A DNA stretch of 8,592 bases from JALHRI01 sp044351685 (GCA_044351685.1 JBILFK010000062.1:1-8592), one strand, 5' to 3'. Counted from the stretch's first letter, positions 1-6,596 are shown. Program-made: numbers and translations. Notes: generated by a model not told the origin, from the sequence alone.

Positions 1-330
1 GGCGATGGCTTCGGGTTTATCTTGGCGGCGGGCAACGGGGGTATAGCGTGCGCCTTTTTGTTTTTTGGCCATGGCAATATGTTTTTGTGCGCTGGCGGCG
101 AGTTGCAAACGGTAGTTGGCATCCTGTTCGCCGAGGGTAATTTCTTCGCGCGTGAGCTCGCCCATCACGAATGGGTCTTGACCTTTGATGCCCACTGCCA
201 CATCGCCATCTGCGATGCCTTGGATTTCGAGCGGGTGCATACCGCAGAATGCAGCAATCTGCTCGAAGCTGAGGGTGGTATTTTCAACCAGCCATACGGC
301 GGTTGCTTTCGGCATAAGTGGGTAGGCCAT
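1..330 (-). CDS. trcR: Cell-cycle transcriptional regulator TrcR (DUF1013), C-terminus cut by window edge
   Basis: The minus strand from an ATG at 328-330 stays open to base 1, giving 110 codons. The protein starts MAYPLMPKATAVWLVENTTL and continues with a helix-turn-helix-like stretch at about residues 20-42 (LSFEQIAAFCGMHPLEIQGI), then a GQDPFVMGELTREEI segment. I recognise this as DUF1013, renamed TrcR after work in Caulobacter, where it is reported to associate with RNA polymerase and affect cell-cycle promoters. The family is essentially alphaproteobacterial. A strong ribosome site, AAGGAG at 338-343, sits 7 bases before the ATG and fixes the start. The visible end is rich in Lys and Arg. 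The gene lies 43 bases downstream of the quinone oxidoreductase gene on the same strand, so the two may be co-transcribed. Family assignment is from memory of the sequence pattern, not a search. Confidence 0.87.
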   Translation of the reverse strand, partial: MAYPLMPKATAVWLVENTTLSFEQIAAFCGMHPLEIQGIADGDVAVGIKGQDPFVMGELTREEITLGEQDANYRLQLAASAQKHIAMAKKQKGARYTPVARRQDKPEAIA

Positions 331-373
331 GTATCTTCTCCTTGATCGCGCGTCATCGCGCAGCGTTACACCG

Positions 374-1399
374 CTATTCGGGGTGGGCTGCCACTTCTAG
401 TAAAATTTTCCCGCAATGCAAGCGTTCTTGCATACGTGTATGCGCTTCTTCAGCCTGAGCCAGCGGAAAAACACTGTCAATGACAGGGCGAACCGCGCCG
501 GTTGCCAGATACGGCAGTACGCGTTTACGCACTGCTTCCATCAATTCGGCTTTGTTTTGTGGGCTTTGCCCACGCAGTGTGACGCCCGACCAGTGCAAAT
601 GCCGGGTAAGCAAGCGCGAAAGTGGTAAATGCTCGGCTTCGTTGCCTTCGAGGAAGGCAATGGTGACCAACCGCCCGCCCTTACGCAGCAGATTAAGATG
701 TGTGGCGGCTTTCGGGCCACCCAGAATATCGATAATCACATCGACCCCGCGCTGTTCGGTCAGCGTGAGCACTTCTTGCGCAAAGTCAACATCGCGGTAG
801 GCGAAGGCTTTTGCGCCAAACGCACTTATGAATGCACATTTCTCGGCGCTACCAGCGGTGGCAATTACCCGCGCACCAAGCAATTGCGCCAGCTGTACCA
901 TCATGATGCCCACGCCGCTGGCACCGCCATGCACGAGCACGGTTTCGCCATCGCGCAGGCGGCCTTCTTGCACCAGTGCCATCCATGCGGTGACGCAGGC
1001 TTCGGGGATGCAGGCGGCTTCCTGCATGCTAAGGCGGGGCGGCACCGAAAGCACCTGCGAGGCAGGCACGACCACATAATCGCTATAGCCGCCACCATTG
1101 ACCAGCGCGCAGACATTTTCGCCTTCGCTCCAGCCAATCACATTGCTGCCAAACGCGGCGATGGTGCCGGAAACTTCAAGCCCTAAAATCGGCGAGGCAT
1201 CTTCGGGTGGTGCATATAGGCCCTTACGCTGCAACAGATCAGCGCGGTTTACGCCTGCATATGCGACCTTAATTAGAATTTCATTAGCACCGGGCGCATT
1301 AAGCGCCACATCACCAAGCGCCAGTGCACCATTTTGCAGGGTCACTGCACGTGCTTGTATTTGCGGCACATCGGCCGGAGACTTACGTTTTAACCACAT
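374..1399 (-). CDS. NAD(P)H:quinone oxidoreductase, PIG3-type zinc-independent MDR family
   Basis: This 341-residue cytoplasmic enzyme belongs to the medium-chain dehydrogenase/reductase superfamily and probably reduces quinones with NAD(P)H. The N-terminal catalytic fold carries NRADLLQRKGLYAPP (51-65), ILGLEVSG (71-78) and GGGYSDYV (102-109), typical of the PIG3/QOR branch. The Rossmann nucleotide-binding loop is VHGGASGVG (156-164). The Cys/His ligands of zinc-dependent alcohol dehydrogenases are absent. About 15 residues precede the usual family start (near ARAVTL), so the N-terminus is slightly long; a start further downstream is possible. The ribosome site before the chosen ATG (GGTGAG, 2-3 bases away) is poorly spaced. 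The gene is divergent from the chemotaxis receptor and is followed closely by trcR. The true substrate is not shown by the sequence. Confidence 0.9.
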   Translation of the reverse strand: MWLKRKSPADVPQIQARAVTLQNGALALGDVALNAPGANEILIKVAYAGVNRADLLQRKGLYAPPEDASPILGLEVSGTIAAFGSNVIGWSEGENVCALVNGGGYSDYVVVPASQVLSVPPRLSMQEAACIPEACVTAWMALVQEGRLRDGETVLVHGGASGVGIMMVQLAQLLGARVIATAGSAEKCAFISAFGAKAFAYRDVDFAQEVLTLTEQRGVDVIIDILGGPKAATHLNLLRKGGRLVTIAFLEGNEAEHLPLSRLLTRHLHWSGVTLRGQSPQNKAELMEAVRKRVLPYLATGAVRPVIDSVFPLAQAEEAHTRMQERLHCGKILLEVAAHPE

Positions 1400-1427
1400 G
1401 ACTCACCCAATACCATAGAGAGAATCT

Positions 1428-1455
1428 ACCTTAGGAATATTGTGGGGTAAGTCAA
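1428..1455 (-). promoter_or_regulatory. Possible promoter of the quinone oxidoreductase-trcR unit
   Basis: On the minus strand TTGACT (1450-1455, five of six consensus bases) is followed after 16 bases by TAAGGT (1428-1433, three of six). Initiation would fall near 1421, about 20 bases before the start codon. The -35 element is good and the -10 element weak, so this is tentative. Confidence 0.3.
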
Positions 1456-1513
1456 CGAATTATCATGTGATTTGTCACTTCTGCTGCAACTCAGGCTTGC
1501 ATTTTATCGGCTA

Positions 1514-1534
1514 GCTGGCAAACAGGATGCCAGC
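1514..1534 (+). promoter_or_regulatory. Hairpin in the leader of the chemotaxis receptor gene
   Basis: A perfect 7-base-pair inverted repeat, GCTGGCA (1514-1520) and TGCCAGC (1528-1534), with a 7-base loop ends 3 bases before the ribosome site AAGGAG (1538-1543). It does not cover the ribosome site itself. It could be an mRNA stabiliser, a regulator site or an operator. The repeat is seen; the role is inferred. Confidence 0.4.
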
Positions 1535-1548
1535 GATAAGGAGATGCC

Positions 1549-3588
1549 ATGAAGCTGAGTATTACGCAGAAACATATCCTGGCAGCTTTGCTGTTTATAG
1601 CATGTATTGTGGTATTAGGCGCTGCCTACACCAAAGAAGTGCAAACAGGGCTTCGCGTAGCAGAGCGTGCGCGGCAAGGCATGAGCATTTTCCCGCAGAC
1701 ATTGGAACTTATGCTTTACGAGAGGCTTTCGACGCTTTCCGAACTTGCCGATGGGCAGAGCGCCATGGCATCGCCCGAGGAACTTTATAACCCTGAAAAC
1801 GGCTTAGGCGCACTGCGTTACCTGATTGCAGACTACCGCAAAAACACCCAGTCGCGCCTGCCCAAACTGGATAATCTGTTTGTAAAGATTGAACGCAGCG
1901 AAGCAGTTCCAACGACGGCGACACTTACAACAATGTTGCGCCTACTTTCAGAAGATTCACGGCTGATGCTGAACCCACTAAGCGGTTCTGCGCATTTGGC
2001 AACACTGGTTTCGATCAATATTCCGGCGCAGATTTTACACGCCGATGATAGTTTGAAACTGCTTAAGGGACTGGTAGCCGATGTGCAAACAGCCGATGGC
2101 AGGTTTAAAACGCACGCGAACATGTTGAGACACGATGTTGCTGAGATGTCGGATGAAATCAACGCCATTATGGATGCAGGCGATGTGCTGGCGGCTGACC
2201 GCGAGTTTTTACGCGCCCGCATGGATGCACACCAGGCTGCAGCAACCCTACTGATTAATGCCTTAGACCGCGTTTCGCCGGAGATTACGGTCAAGAGATT
2301 CGGTAAACTTGTCGCCGCCACGAATGACTATCTGGTGACCATGCAGGAAGTGCAGCTGGCATCTGTTTCGGTGTTGCGCAAATTGCTTGATGCGCGTGCC
2401 GATGCGAAGCGCGACATGATTCAGTTTGTGTTGCAGGCAACACTGATTGGCTTGCTGGTTTCGTGTGTGGTGTATGGCGTGCTGGTCTTTTCGGTGGTCA
2501 CGCCACTGCGCCGCCTGAAAGATCGTATCTACGCCATGGCGAATTGGGATTTGGAAAGTGAAGTGCCCGAGCGCGATCGTATCGATGATATCGGCCAGAT
2601 CGCGTTTGCGATCGAGGTGCTTCGGCAGAACGCAAAACGATTCAAAGAGCTCGAAGAGATAGAAGCTGAACACGAAGCCAGAAGGCGTGCACGGCAAGAA
2701 CAGCTCGAGGCATTGGTGCATAGTTTTGAGCATTCGGTGGTGCCGCTGCTTGACGGTGTATTTGAATCGGCAACCCAGCTGCACCACACGGCCGAACGCA
2801 TGAAACAATCGATTTCGGTTGCCCAGCGCAATGCTGGCCAGGTGTATGAATCGGTGGGTAGTTCTTCGCAGCAGATTGAAGCGATTGCGCAAAGCTCCGA
2901 TTCCATTCACCGTGCGATTGGCGAAATGGTGCACCGTATTCATGAAACACTTTCCATGAGCACCAGCGCGCTCGAGGAAACCAAAGATGCCGATCAAAGC
3001 ACACAGGAACTGGCGCATGCCACGCGGCAAATTAGCGGCGTGATTGCGCTGATTCGTAAAATCACCGAAAAAATTAACCTGCTGGCGCTCAATGCGGGCA
3101 TTGAATCGATCCGCGCGGGTGAGGCGGGCAAAGGCTTCGTGGTGGTGGCACAGGAAGTGAAAACACTCGCCACACAAACCAAGCGCGCCACCGAAGATAT
3201 TGTCGATAAAATTTTATTCCTGCAGGAGAAAACCGCTTCCACTGAGCACGCGCTCAAGCATGTGCGCGATGGCATGTTAACCCTGACAGAAACCAACCAA
3301 TCACTACATAGCGGCATCCAAGATCAGCAGAAACTTACCAACACCATTGCCTATAGCATGCATCAGGCATCGGGTATCATGAGTGGCATGGATACCAGTG
3401 TAGGCACCATCAACAGTAAAATCAGCGAGATTGATACCGCTTCACGTGAAGTGGTGGATTCAGCGCGCGTGCTGGGCTCGAACGCGAATATTTTAACGCA
3501 CGAAATTCGCAAATTCCTGCGTGAGATCAGCGCGATTGATGCAACGCTGCCCGCAGATAGTGCAGAAGATTCTACAAAGGCAGCGTAG
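1549..3588 (+). CDS. Methyl-accepting chemotaxis protein with large periplasmic sensor domain
   Basis: This 679-residue inner-membrane receptor probably signals to CheA/CheW. The start is well supported: AAGGAG at 1538-1543, 5 bases before the ATG. Domain order: first membrane helix (about 9-27), a periplasmic region of about 260 residues predicted mostly helical, second membrane helix (about 293-317), a HAMP domain starting at TPLRRL (318-323) with DDIGQ (346-350), a charged coiled coil, and a cytoplasmic signalling domain. The hairpin tip reads INLLALNAGIESIRAGEAGKGF (about 509-530), close to the family consensus but with Gly for Ala and Ser-Ile for Ala-Ala in the NAAIEAA core. There is no C-terminal CheR-tethering pentapeptide. 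The ligand is unknown; the sensor length is compatible with helical-bundle types such as HBM. No other che gene is in the window, so it is an orphan receptor. Confidence 0.93.
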   Translation: MKLSITQKHILAALLFIACIVVLGAAYTKEVQTGLRVAERARQGMSIFPQTLELMLYERLSTLSELADGQSAMASPEELYNPENGLGALRYLIADYRKNTQSRLPKLDNLFVKIERSEAVPTTATLTTMLRLLSEDSRLMLNPLSGSAHLATLVSINIPAQILHADDSLKLLKGLVADVQTADGRFKTHANMLRHDVAEMSDEINAIMDAGDVLAADREFLRARMDAHQAAATLLINALDRVSPEITVKRFGKLVAATNDYLVTMQEVQLASVSVLRKLLDARADAKRDMIQFVLQATLIGLLVSCVVYGVLVFSVVTPLRRLKDRIYAMANWDLESEVPERDRIDDIGQIAFAIEVLRQNAKRFKELEEIEAEHEARRRARQEQLEALVHSFEHSVVPLLDGVFESATQLHHTAERMKQSISVAQRNAGQVYESVGSSSQQIEAIAQSSDSIHRAIGEMVHRIHETLSMSTSALEETKDADQSTQELAHATRQISGVIALIRKITEKINLLALNAGIESIRAGEAGKGFVVVAQEVKTLATQTKRATEDIVDKILFLQEKTASTEHALKHVRDGMLTLTETNQSLHSGIQDQQKLTNTIAYSMHQASGIMSGMDTSVGTINSKISEIDTASREVVDSARVLGSNANILTHEIRKFLREISAIDATLPADSAEDSTKAA

Positions 3589-3590
3589 CC

Positions 3591-4145
3591 TTAACGTGCC
3601 GGTGCACCCTGAAATGTTGCCGAACCACTACGCGTGTTACCGCCAACACCGGTAACGCTGCGGTTCACCGTGTTGGTATCTTTGTCATAGTTTACGGTAG
3701 CGCTGCGGCTTTTGGTTTCGCCTTGCTGATTGGTCCAGTTGGTGTTGCGGGTGCGGCCATTTTCGCCTTTGCTTACGGTTTGATTAAACGTGCCGCTGCC
3801 GCCTTGTGCGCCAGTGTAGGTTCCGCTGCGCACACCATTTGCAGCCGTGCCCTGCATGGTACGCGTATTGCCGTTGCGCGTCACCGATTTGTTAAATTCC
3901 CCGGTTTGGCGGTTATATTGACCGGTGGCACTGCGGTTAAATGTGCGCCCACCTGCTCCTGTCACGTTCTGAGTGCGGGTGATACCGCTGGCGCGATTGC
4001 CGCTACGGGTTGTGGCAAAGCTTCCCGATTTGCCGCCGCCGGTCACAAAGCTGCCGCTGCGCGCGCGGTCACGTGCTTCGCTGGCGGAGGTGAAAGTGAA
4101 TAACATCAGTATGGCAGTGCATGAAACAGCAAACAGTAAACGCAT
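3591..4145 (-). CDS. Exported repeat protein rich in Thr, Asn, Gly, Ser and Arg, function unknown
   Basis: I do not recognise a named family. The start at 4145 is preferred over an ATG 18 codons upstream: it has GGAGA (4150-4154 on the complementary strand) a few bases before it and begins directly with a signal peptide, MRLLFAVSC..., cleavable near residue 24 (SEA/RD). The mature protein is basic and low in complexity. Two copies of SGSF(V/A)T open it (30-34, 40-44 region). Four copies of a (F/V)N(R/K/Q)(S/T)(V/A)(T/S) unit follow at 69-74, 84-89, 120-125 and 160-165, most trailed by a G-N/G-x-R turn. This suggests a repetitive beta structure in the periplasm or outside the cell. It lies 59 bases downstream of another exported-protein gene and may be co-transcribed with it. 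Its stop is 2 bases from the receptor gene's stop. Confidence 0.72.
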   Translation of the reverse strand: MRLLFAVSCTAILMLFTFTSASEARDRARSGSFVTGGGKSGSFATTRSGNRASGITRTQNVTGAGGRTFNRSATGQYNRQTGEFNKSVTRNGNTRTMQGTAANGVRSGTYTGAQGGSGTFNQTVSKGENGRTRNTNWTNQQGETKSRSATVNYDKDTNTVNRSVTGVGGNTRSGSATFQGAPAR

Positions 4146-4149
4146 AACT

Positions 4150-4166
4150 TCTCCTGTGTATGGAGA
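4150..4166 (-). promoter_or_regulatory. Small hairpin covering the ribosome site of the repeat protein gene
   Basis: On the minus strand TCTCC (4162-4166) can pair with GGAGA (4150-4154) across a 7-base loop. GGAGA is the Shine-Dalgarno sequence of the gene starting at 4145. The stem is only 5 base pairs, so any translational effect would be mild. The pairing is visible; regulation is inferred. Confidence 0.35.
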
Positions 4167-4204
4167 TGTGCGTATAACAGAAAGATGCGTGGTGGACAAC
4201 GCCC

Positions 4205-4948
4205 TTAGCGCGCAACATCGCTCACGGACTGAATTTCGGGCATGGCACGCGTGTGTTCTAGGCCATTACCAAAGCCTTGCTCGCCGATGCCGCCTTGCAC
4301 GATACCTGCACCACCAGCCTGAAATGCACCGCCGCCACCACGTACCTCCACTGGTTCAGGGCGCTGGAGTCCGGCAGGTTGCACATTCAATCCGGGTTGC
4401 ATAGGCTTGTTAGATAATTCATCGAGCAGTTTGCGTTGCGCATTCGCATCGACATTGGCCACAGCTGGCAATGCACGTGCCACAGGCGCGGCAGCTACGG
4501 GTGCCCCTGCGGCAGGCTTGCCACTGTTGATGATTTGCACTTCCAGTGCGCGCTCAGAAATGCCGGTGTTGAACTGCTTGTTTTGCTGCATCCGCTCGAT
4601 CAGTTGCAGCTGCGGGCTTTTACCAAAACTTGGGTTATACGGCACAAATTTTGGTGCACGCTGCTCGGCTACGTTTTGCATATAGGCTTCGCCAGCCGAA
4701 AGTTGGCGTTGCATTTGCAATTGTTGTTGGCGCTGACGTAGCGCAAGCGCCTGATTGGCGCGGAAATTTTGTATGCCGGGCCTTACGCCACGATTACGTG
4801 CATCGAACCCCTGATTATTATACGGCACCTCGGCGACATATTGGCCTTTTAACACCGCTGCAGCCGAACCTGCCTGCGCATGGGTTGCCAGCAAGGCGAC
4901 CAGAGTGATTGCAATGGTGTTTGCGGCTATCAGAATCGGGTGTTTCAT
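4205..4948 (-). CDS. Exported Gln/Ala/Gly-rich protein, function unknown
   Basis: This 247-residue protein starts with a clear signal peptide: MKHP, a hydrophobic stretch to about residue 20, and cleavage after AQA (26). GGAG lies 5 bases before the ATG. The mature chain has a Gln-rich, probably helical segment (about 66-84, RQRQQQLQMQRQ), a Pro/Ala linker (about 144-164), a short charged segment (QRKLLDEL, 171-178) and a Gly-rich tail (about 204-230). The motif VPYN occurs twice (41-44 and 102-105), each time followed by a Gly/Phe-containing stretch, which may mark a duplicated element. No cysteines and no further membrane helices are seen, so a soluble periplasmic or secreted protein is likely. 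It precedes the repeat protein on the same strand. I know no family for it and assign no function. Confidence 0.75.
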   Translation of the reverse strand: MKHPILIAANTIAITLVALLATHAQAGSAAAVLKGQYVAEVPYNNQGFDARNRGVRPGIQNFRANQALALRQRQQQLQMQRQLSAGEAYMQNVAEQRAPKFVPYNPSFGKSPQLQLIERMQQNKQFNTGISERALEVQIINSGKPAAGAPVAAAPVARALPAVANVDANAQRKLLDELSNKPMQPGLNVQPAGLQRPEPVEVRGGGGAFQAGGAGIVQGGIGEQGFGNGLEHTRAMPEIQSVSDVAR

Positions 4949-5150
4949 GGAATCTCCGTTATACTACTACGTTAGATAATCATAGCCGCAGAGTGCTAAG
5001 AAAAGGTTAATAGCTGCGGTGATTTCGCCCATAAATCCTATGCTAGGCAGGCGTGTGTAAGCGATTGGCAAGGCTGGGCGCGTTCGCAGAAGCAACGATG
5101 GCTATCGCGGCAAACATATAGTTAAGATTTTAGGCAATTTTTATTCAGAA

Positions 5151-5180
5151 TTGTCATAAAATTTTCACACATTCTATTAA
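5151..5180 (+). promoter_or_regulatory. Candidate promoter of the EF-hand gene
   Basis: TTGTCA (5151-5156, five of six -35 bases) is followed after 18 bases by TATTAA (5175-5180, four of six -10 bases) in strongly AT-rich DNA. Initiation would fall near 5187, giving a leader of about 60 bases and placing the CtrA-like box at the start site. Confidence 0.4.
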
Positions 5181-5184
5181 CATT

Positions 5185-5201
5185 TTAACCTATCATTAAC
5201 C
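5185..5201 (+). promoter_or_regulatory. CtrA-like binding site (TTAA-N7-TTAA)
   Basis: The sequence TTAACCTATCATTAACC contains TTAA (5185-5188), exactly seven bases, then TTAA (5196-5199), each half extended to TTAACC. This matches the established alphaproteobacterial CtrA motif. It lies about 45 bases before the EF-hand start codon and overlaps the proposed transcription start, so CtrA could repress or activate depending on which promoter is used. A further TTAA at 5177-5180 is out of register. Confidence 0.5.
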
Positions 5202-5245
5202 AATAACATGGTAGAACAAATTATACGCACAAGGAGAACATGTTT

Positions 5246-5710
5246 ATGGCTGACGATGATAACATTAGAAATGCAGTTGCCGCAGCACTTTTACGTGATA
5301 GCGATAAACAAATTGATGCAGCGACCATTACGCGCTCAGGCGTTGATGCCAATAATAATCAAGCGTTAGAAGCTAACGAACTTGTCGCAAAGTTTGGTAT
5401 TACCACTGATGCTGCCATTGGTAGAATAGATGCTAACGGAGATAACAGAGCAACCGATGCAGAGTTAAATACCTTCCTTGAGGCGAACATTGGTGCGATT
5501 CAGCTAAACCCAGCGATGCGGGCTTTTATTCAAACCGCAATGGCGGACCAAGTGCTAGATAAAGATGAATGCATGGCGCTAAGTCTTGCGATGGCCGGCG
5601 TGTCGTTTGAAGATATGCAAAAGGCTGGTGTAACTGGCGGTGAACACTCAACGCAAGCAATTGCTTCAGCGGTAACGGCTGCTAGAGAAACGACGGGTCA
5701 TTCTCGCTAA
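5246..5710 (+). CDS. Small cytoplasmic EF-hand calcium-binding protein
   Basis: The protein is 154 residues from the ATG at 5246, chosen because AAGGAG (5231-5236) is then 9 bases away. An in-frame ATG at 5240 leaves only 3 and would add two residues. Two 12-residue EF-hand loops are visible. Loop 1, DANNNQALEANE (34-45), has D1, N3, N5 and E12. Loop 2, DANGDNRATDAE (62-73), has D1, N3, D5 and E12. Position 6 is Gln or Asn rather than the usual Gly. An acidic DSDKQID stretch (18-24) and LDKDE in the C-terminal part may be degenerate loops. There is no signal peptide or membrane helix, so it should act in the cytoplasm as a Ca sensor or buffer. Base composition is more AT-rich than its neighbours. 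It is monocistronic, between its own promoter region and a terminator. Ca binding is inferred from the motif. Confidence 0.85.
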   Translation: MADDDNIRNAVAAALLRDSDKQIDAATITRSGVDANNNQALEANELVAKFGITTDAAIGRIDANGDNRATDAELNTFLEANIGAIQLNPAMRAFIQTAMADQVLDKDECMALSLAMAGVSFEDMQKAGVTGGEHSTQAIASAVTAARETTGHSR

Positions 5711-5733
5711 GTAGTTCCTTTAATACACAATAG

Positions 5734-5770
5734 GCCGTGCGTCACAGCTTGTGTCGTGCGGCTTTTGTTT
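5734..5770 (+). terminator. Intrinsic terminator of the EF-hand gene
   Basis: An imperfect stem (GCCGTGCG with CGTGCGGC, including two G-U pairs, then CACA with TGTG after one mismatch) folds over 5734-5762 with a short GCTT-containing loop. It is followed at once by TTTTGTTT (5763-5770). It sits 24 bases after the stop codon. Confidence 0.8.
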
Positions 5771-5804
5771 AGGTGCAAAACCATAGCTAGTCATTTACAT
5801 TTGC

Positions 5805-5828
5805 AAAAAGCCTGCTTAAGTAGCAGGC
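5805..5828 (-). terminator. Minus-strand intrinsic terminator beside the 5830 start codon
   Basis: A perfect 7-base-pair stem, GCCTGCT (5810-5816) and AGCAGGC (5822-5828), has a 5-base loop. On the minus strand it is followed by five T residues (the A run at 5805-5809), a standard intrinsic terminator shape. On the plus strand no T run follows, and the 3' arm ends one base before the ATG at 5830, where it would cover the only weak ribosome site (GCAGG). It may end transcripts arriving from 6596. Confidence 0.65.
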
Positions 5829-5829
5829 A

Positions 5830-6195
5830 ATGAATACCACATGGAAAGCTGGCGCCTTTAGTAAAAATTCCACCGCTGTGTCGATGGATGATGAAGCCTT
5901 GTTGCAAGAAAAAGTGGTGATTCTGCTGCAAGGCAAGAATGTTTACGGCGATCAGATTTTCACCTATCTCGAACTCACCCTGAAAAGCCTGATGCAGCTG
6001 CGCAGCAAAATGCGCAAGGGCGAAGAATTTATGCCCGCCGAATATGGCGAGGTGCTTGCCGCAGGCAAGGGTGACCCTTCGCCGGAACTGCGTTCAGAAA
6101 TGGCCATTACCCATAACATGATCGATGTGCCGCGCCCCAAACCCGTGACCGCGCCTGTATATGCCGCGCCACAACCAAAATTGTGGGACGATTAG
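5830..6195 (+). CDS. Small hypothetical cytoplasmic protein, possibly a conserved alphaproteobacterial family
   Basis: This 121-residue protein has no signal peptide or membrane helix. Its core, EKVVILLQGKNVYGDQIFTY (about 27-46), is followed by an amphipathic stretch (LELTLKSLMQLRSKMRKGEEF), then EYGEVLAAGKGDPSPELRSE and a Pro-rich tail ending KLWDD. The pattern feels like a conserved alphaproteobacterial hypothetical family, but I cannot name it. The start is uncertain. The ATG at 5830 is the first possible one because TAG lies three codons upstream, yet it has only a weak ribosome site inside a hairpin. GTG at 5878 and ATG at 5884 are alternatives without a better site. It converges with the gene on the other strand, the two stop codons overlapping at 6192-6195. 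Confidence 0.72.
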   Translation: MNTTWKAGAFSKNSTAVSMDDEALLQEKVVILLQGKNVYGDQIFTYLELTLKSLMQLRSKMRKGEEFMPAEYGEVLAAGKGDPSPELRSEMAITHNMIDVPRPKPVTAPVYAAPQPKLWDD

Positions 6196-6596
6196 GGTGT
6201 TTTGTCGCGCTGCTGCTGTGCCTTTTCACTGGCGCGCGCGTGTGGATTTAAGGCCTTCATGCGCACAATATTCGGGTACATACTGAGAATAGGAATGCGC
6301 CAGCCATACACTTTCAGGCGGTAGCGCTTACCAACATCGAGATCGCCATAAAAATCGCTGCTATTATATTTGAGAAACCAGCCGGCATCATCGTTACGGA
6401 ATACGCCGTGGTCGGTATAAATCAGGTAAGTGCTGATGACTTTTCCATCGCGCGTTTCGCTTTCGGTGACGATTTGTTTATCTTTGATGAGCACGTTATC
6501 GAGTGAGCGCTGCGTAAGCCACTGATAGGGCAGATTGGTGAACAGTAGCCCAATGACTATAAGGGTTGGAATACCTATCCAGAGGATTTTTTTCAT
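6192..6596 (-). CDS. Membrane-anchored periplasmic protein resembling DUF1523
   Basis: The 134-residue protein has one N-terminal membrane helix (about 4-22, ILWIGIPTLIVIGLLF) after MKK, with no obvious cleavage site, so the remainder is probably anchored in the periplasm. The soluble part contains ISTYLIYTDHGVFRNDDAGW (about 54-73), then KYNSSDFYGDLDVGKRYRLK and YGWRIPILSMYPN. The RN(D/E)D, YGWR and LS-x-x-PN signatures resemble my recollection of DUF1523 proteins of alphaproteobacteria, whose function is unknown. The tail is basic and Gln-rich. AAGG lies about 9 bases before the ATG. The gene starts 67 bases downstream of tRNA-Leu on the same strand and may be read from the tRNA promoter. 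Its transcript would continue antisense across the 5830-6195 gene to the terminator at 5805-5828. Confidence 0.75.
   Translation of the reverse strand: MKKILWIGIPTLIVIGLLFTNLPYQWLTQRSLDNVLIKDKQIVTESETRDGKVISTYLIYTDHGVFRNDDAGWFLKYNSSDFYGDLDVGKRYRLKVYGWRIPILSMYPNIVRMKALNPHARASEKAQQQRDKTP

Noticed and set aside
22..345. 107-residue plus-strand frame at the left edge
   Set aside because: It is antisense to trcR, which has a strong ribosome site and a family match.
629..1186. 185-residue frame on the plus strand
   Set aside because: It is antisense to the well-recognised quinone oxidoreductase and has no domain pattern or ribosome site.
1466..1479. TGTGA-TTTG-TCAC, reminiscent of CRP/FNR sites
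   Set aside because: The spacer is 4 rather than 6 bases for CRP, and the half-sites do not fit FNR.
1503..1510. GCCGATAA on the minus strand, identical to the sigma-28 flagellar -10 box
   Set aside because: No TAAA-type -35 element lies at the required distance, and the downstream gene is an oxidoreductase.
2263..3177. 304-residue frame on the minus strand
   Set aside because: It lies wholly inside the chemotaxis receptor gene, is His/Arg/Gln-rich without a recognisable family, and has the look of an opposite-strand shadow.
4146..4199. Longer start for the repeat protein (ATG at 4199)
   Set aside because: It would put 18 polar residues before a textbook signal peptide, and the ribosome site points to 4145.
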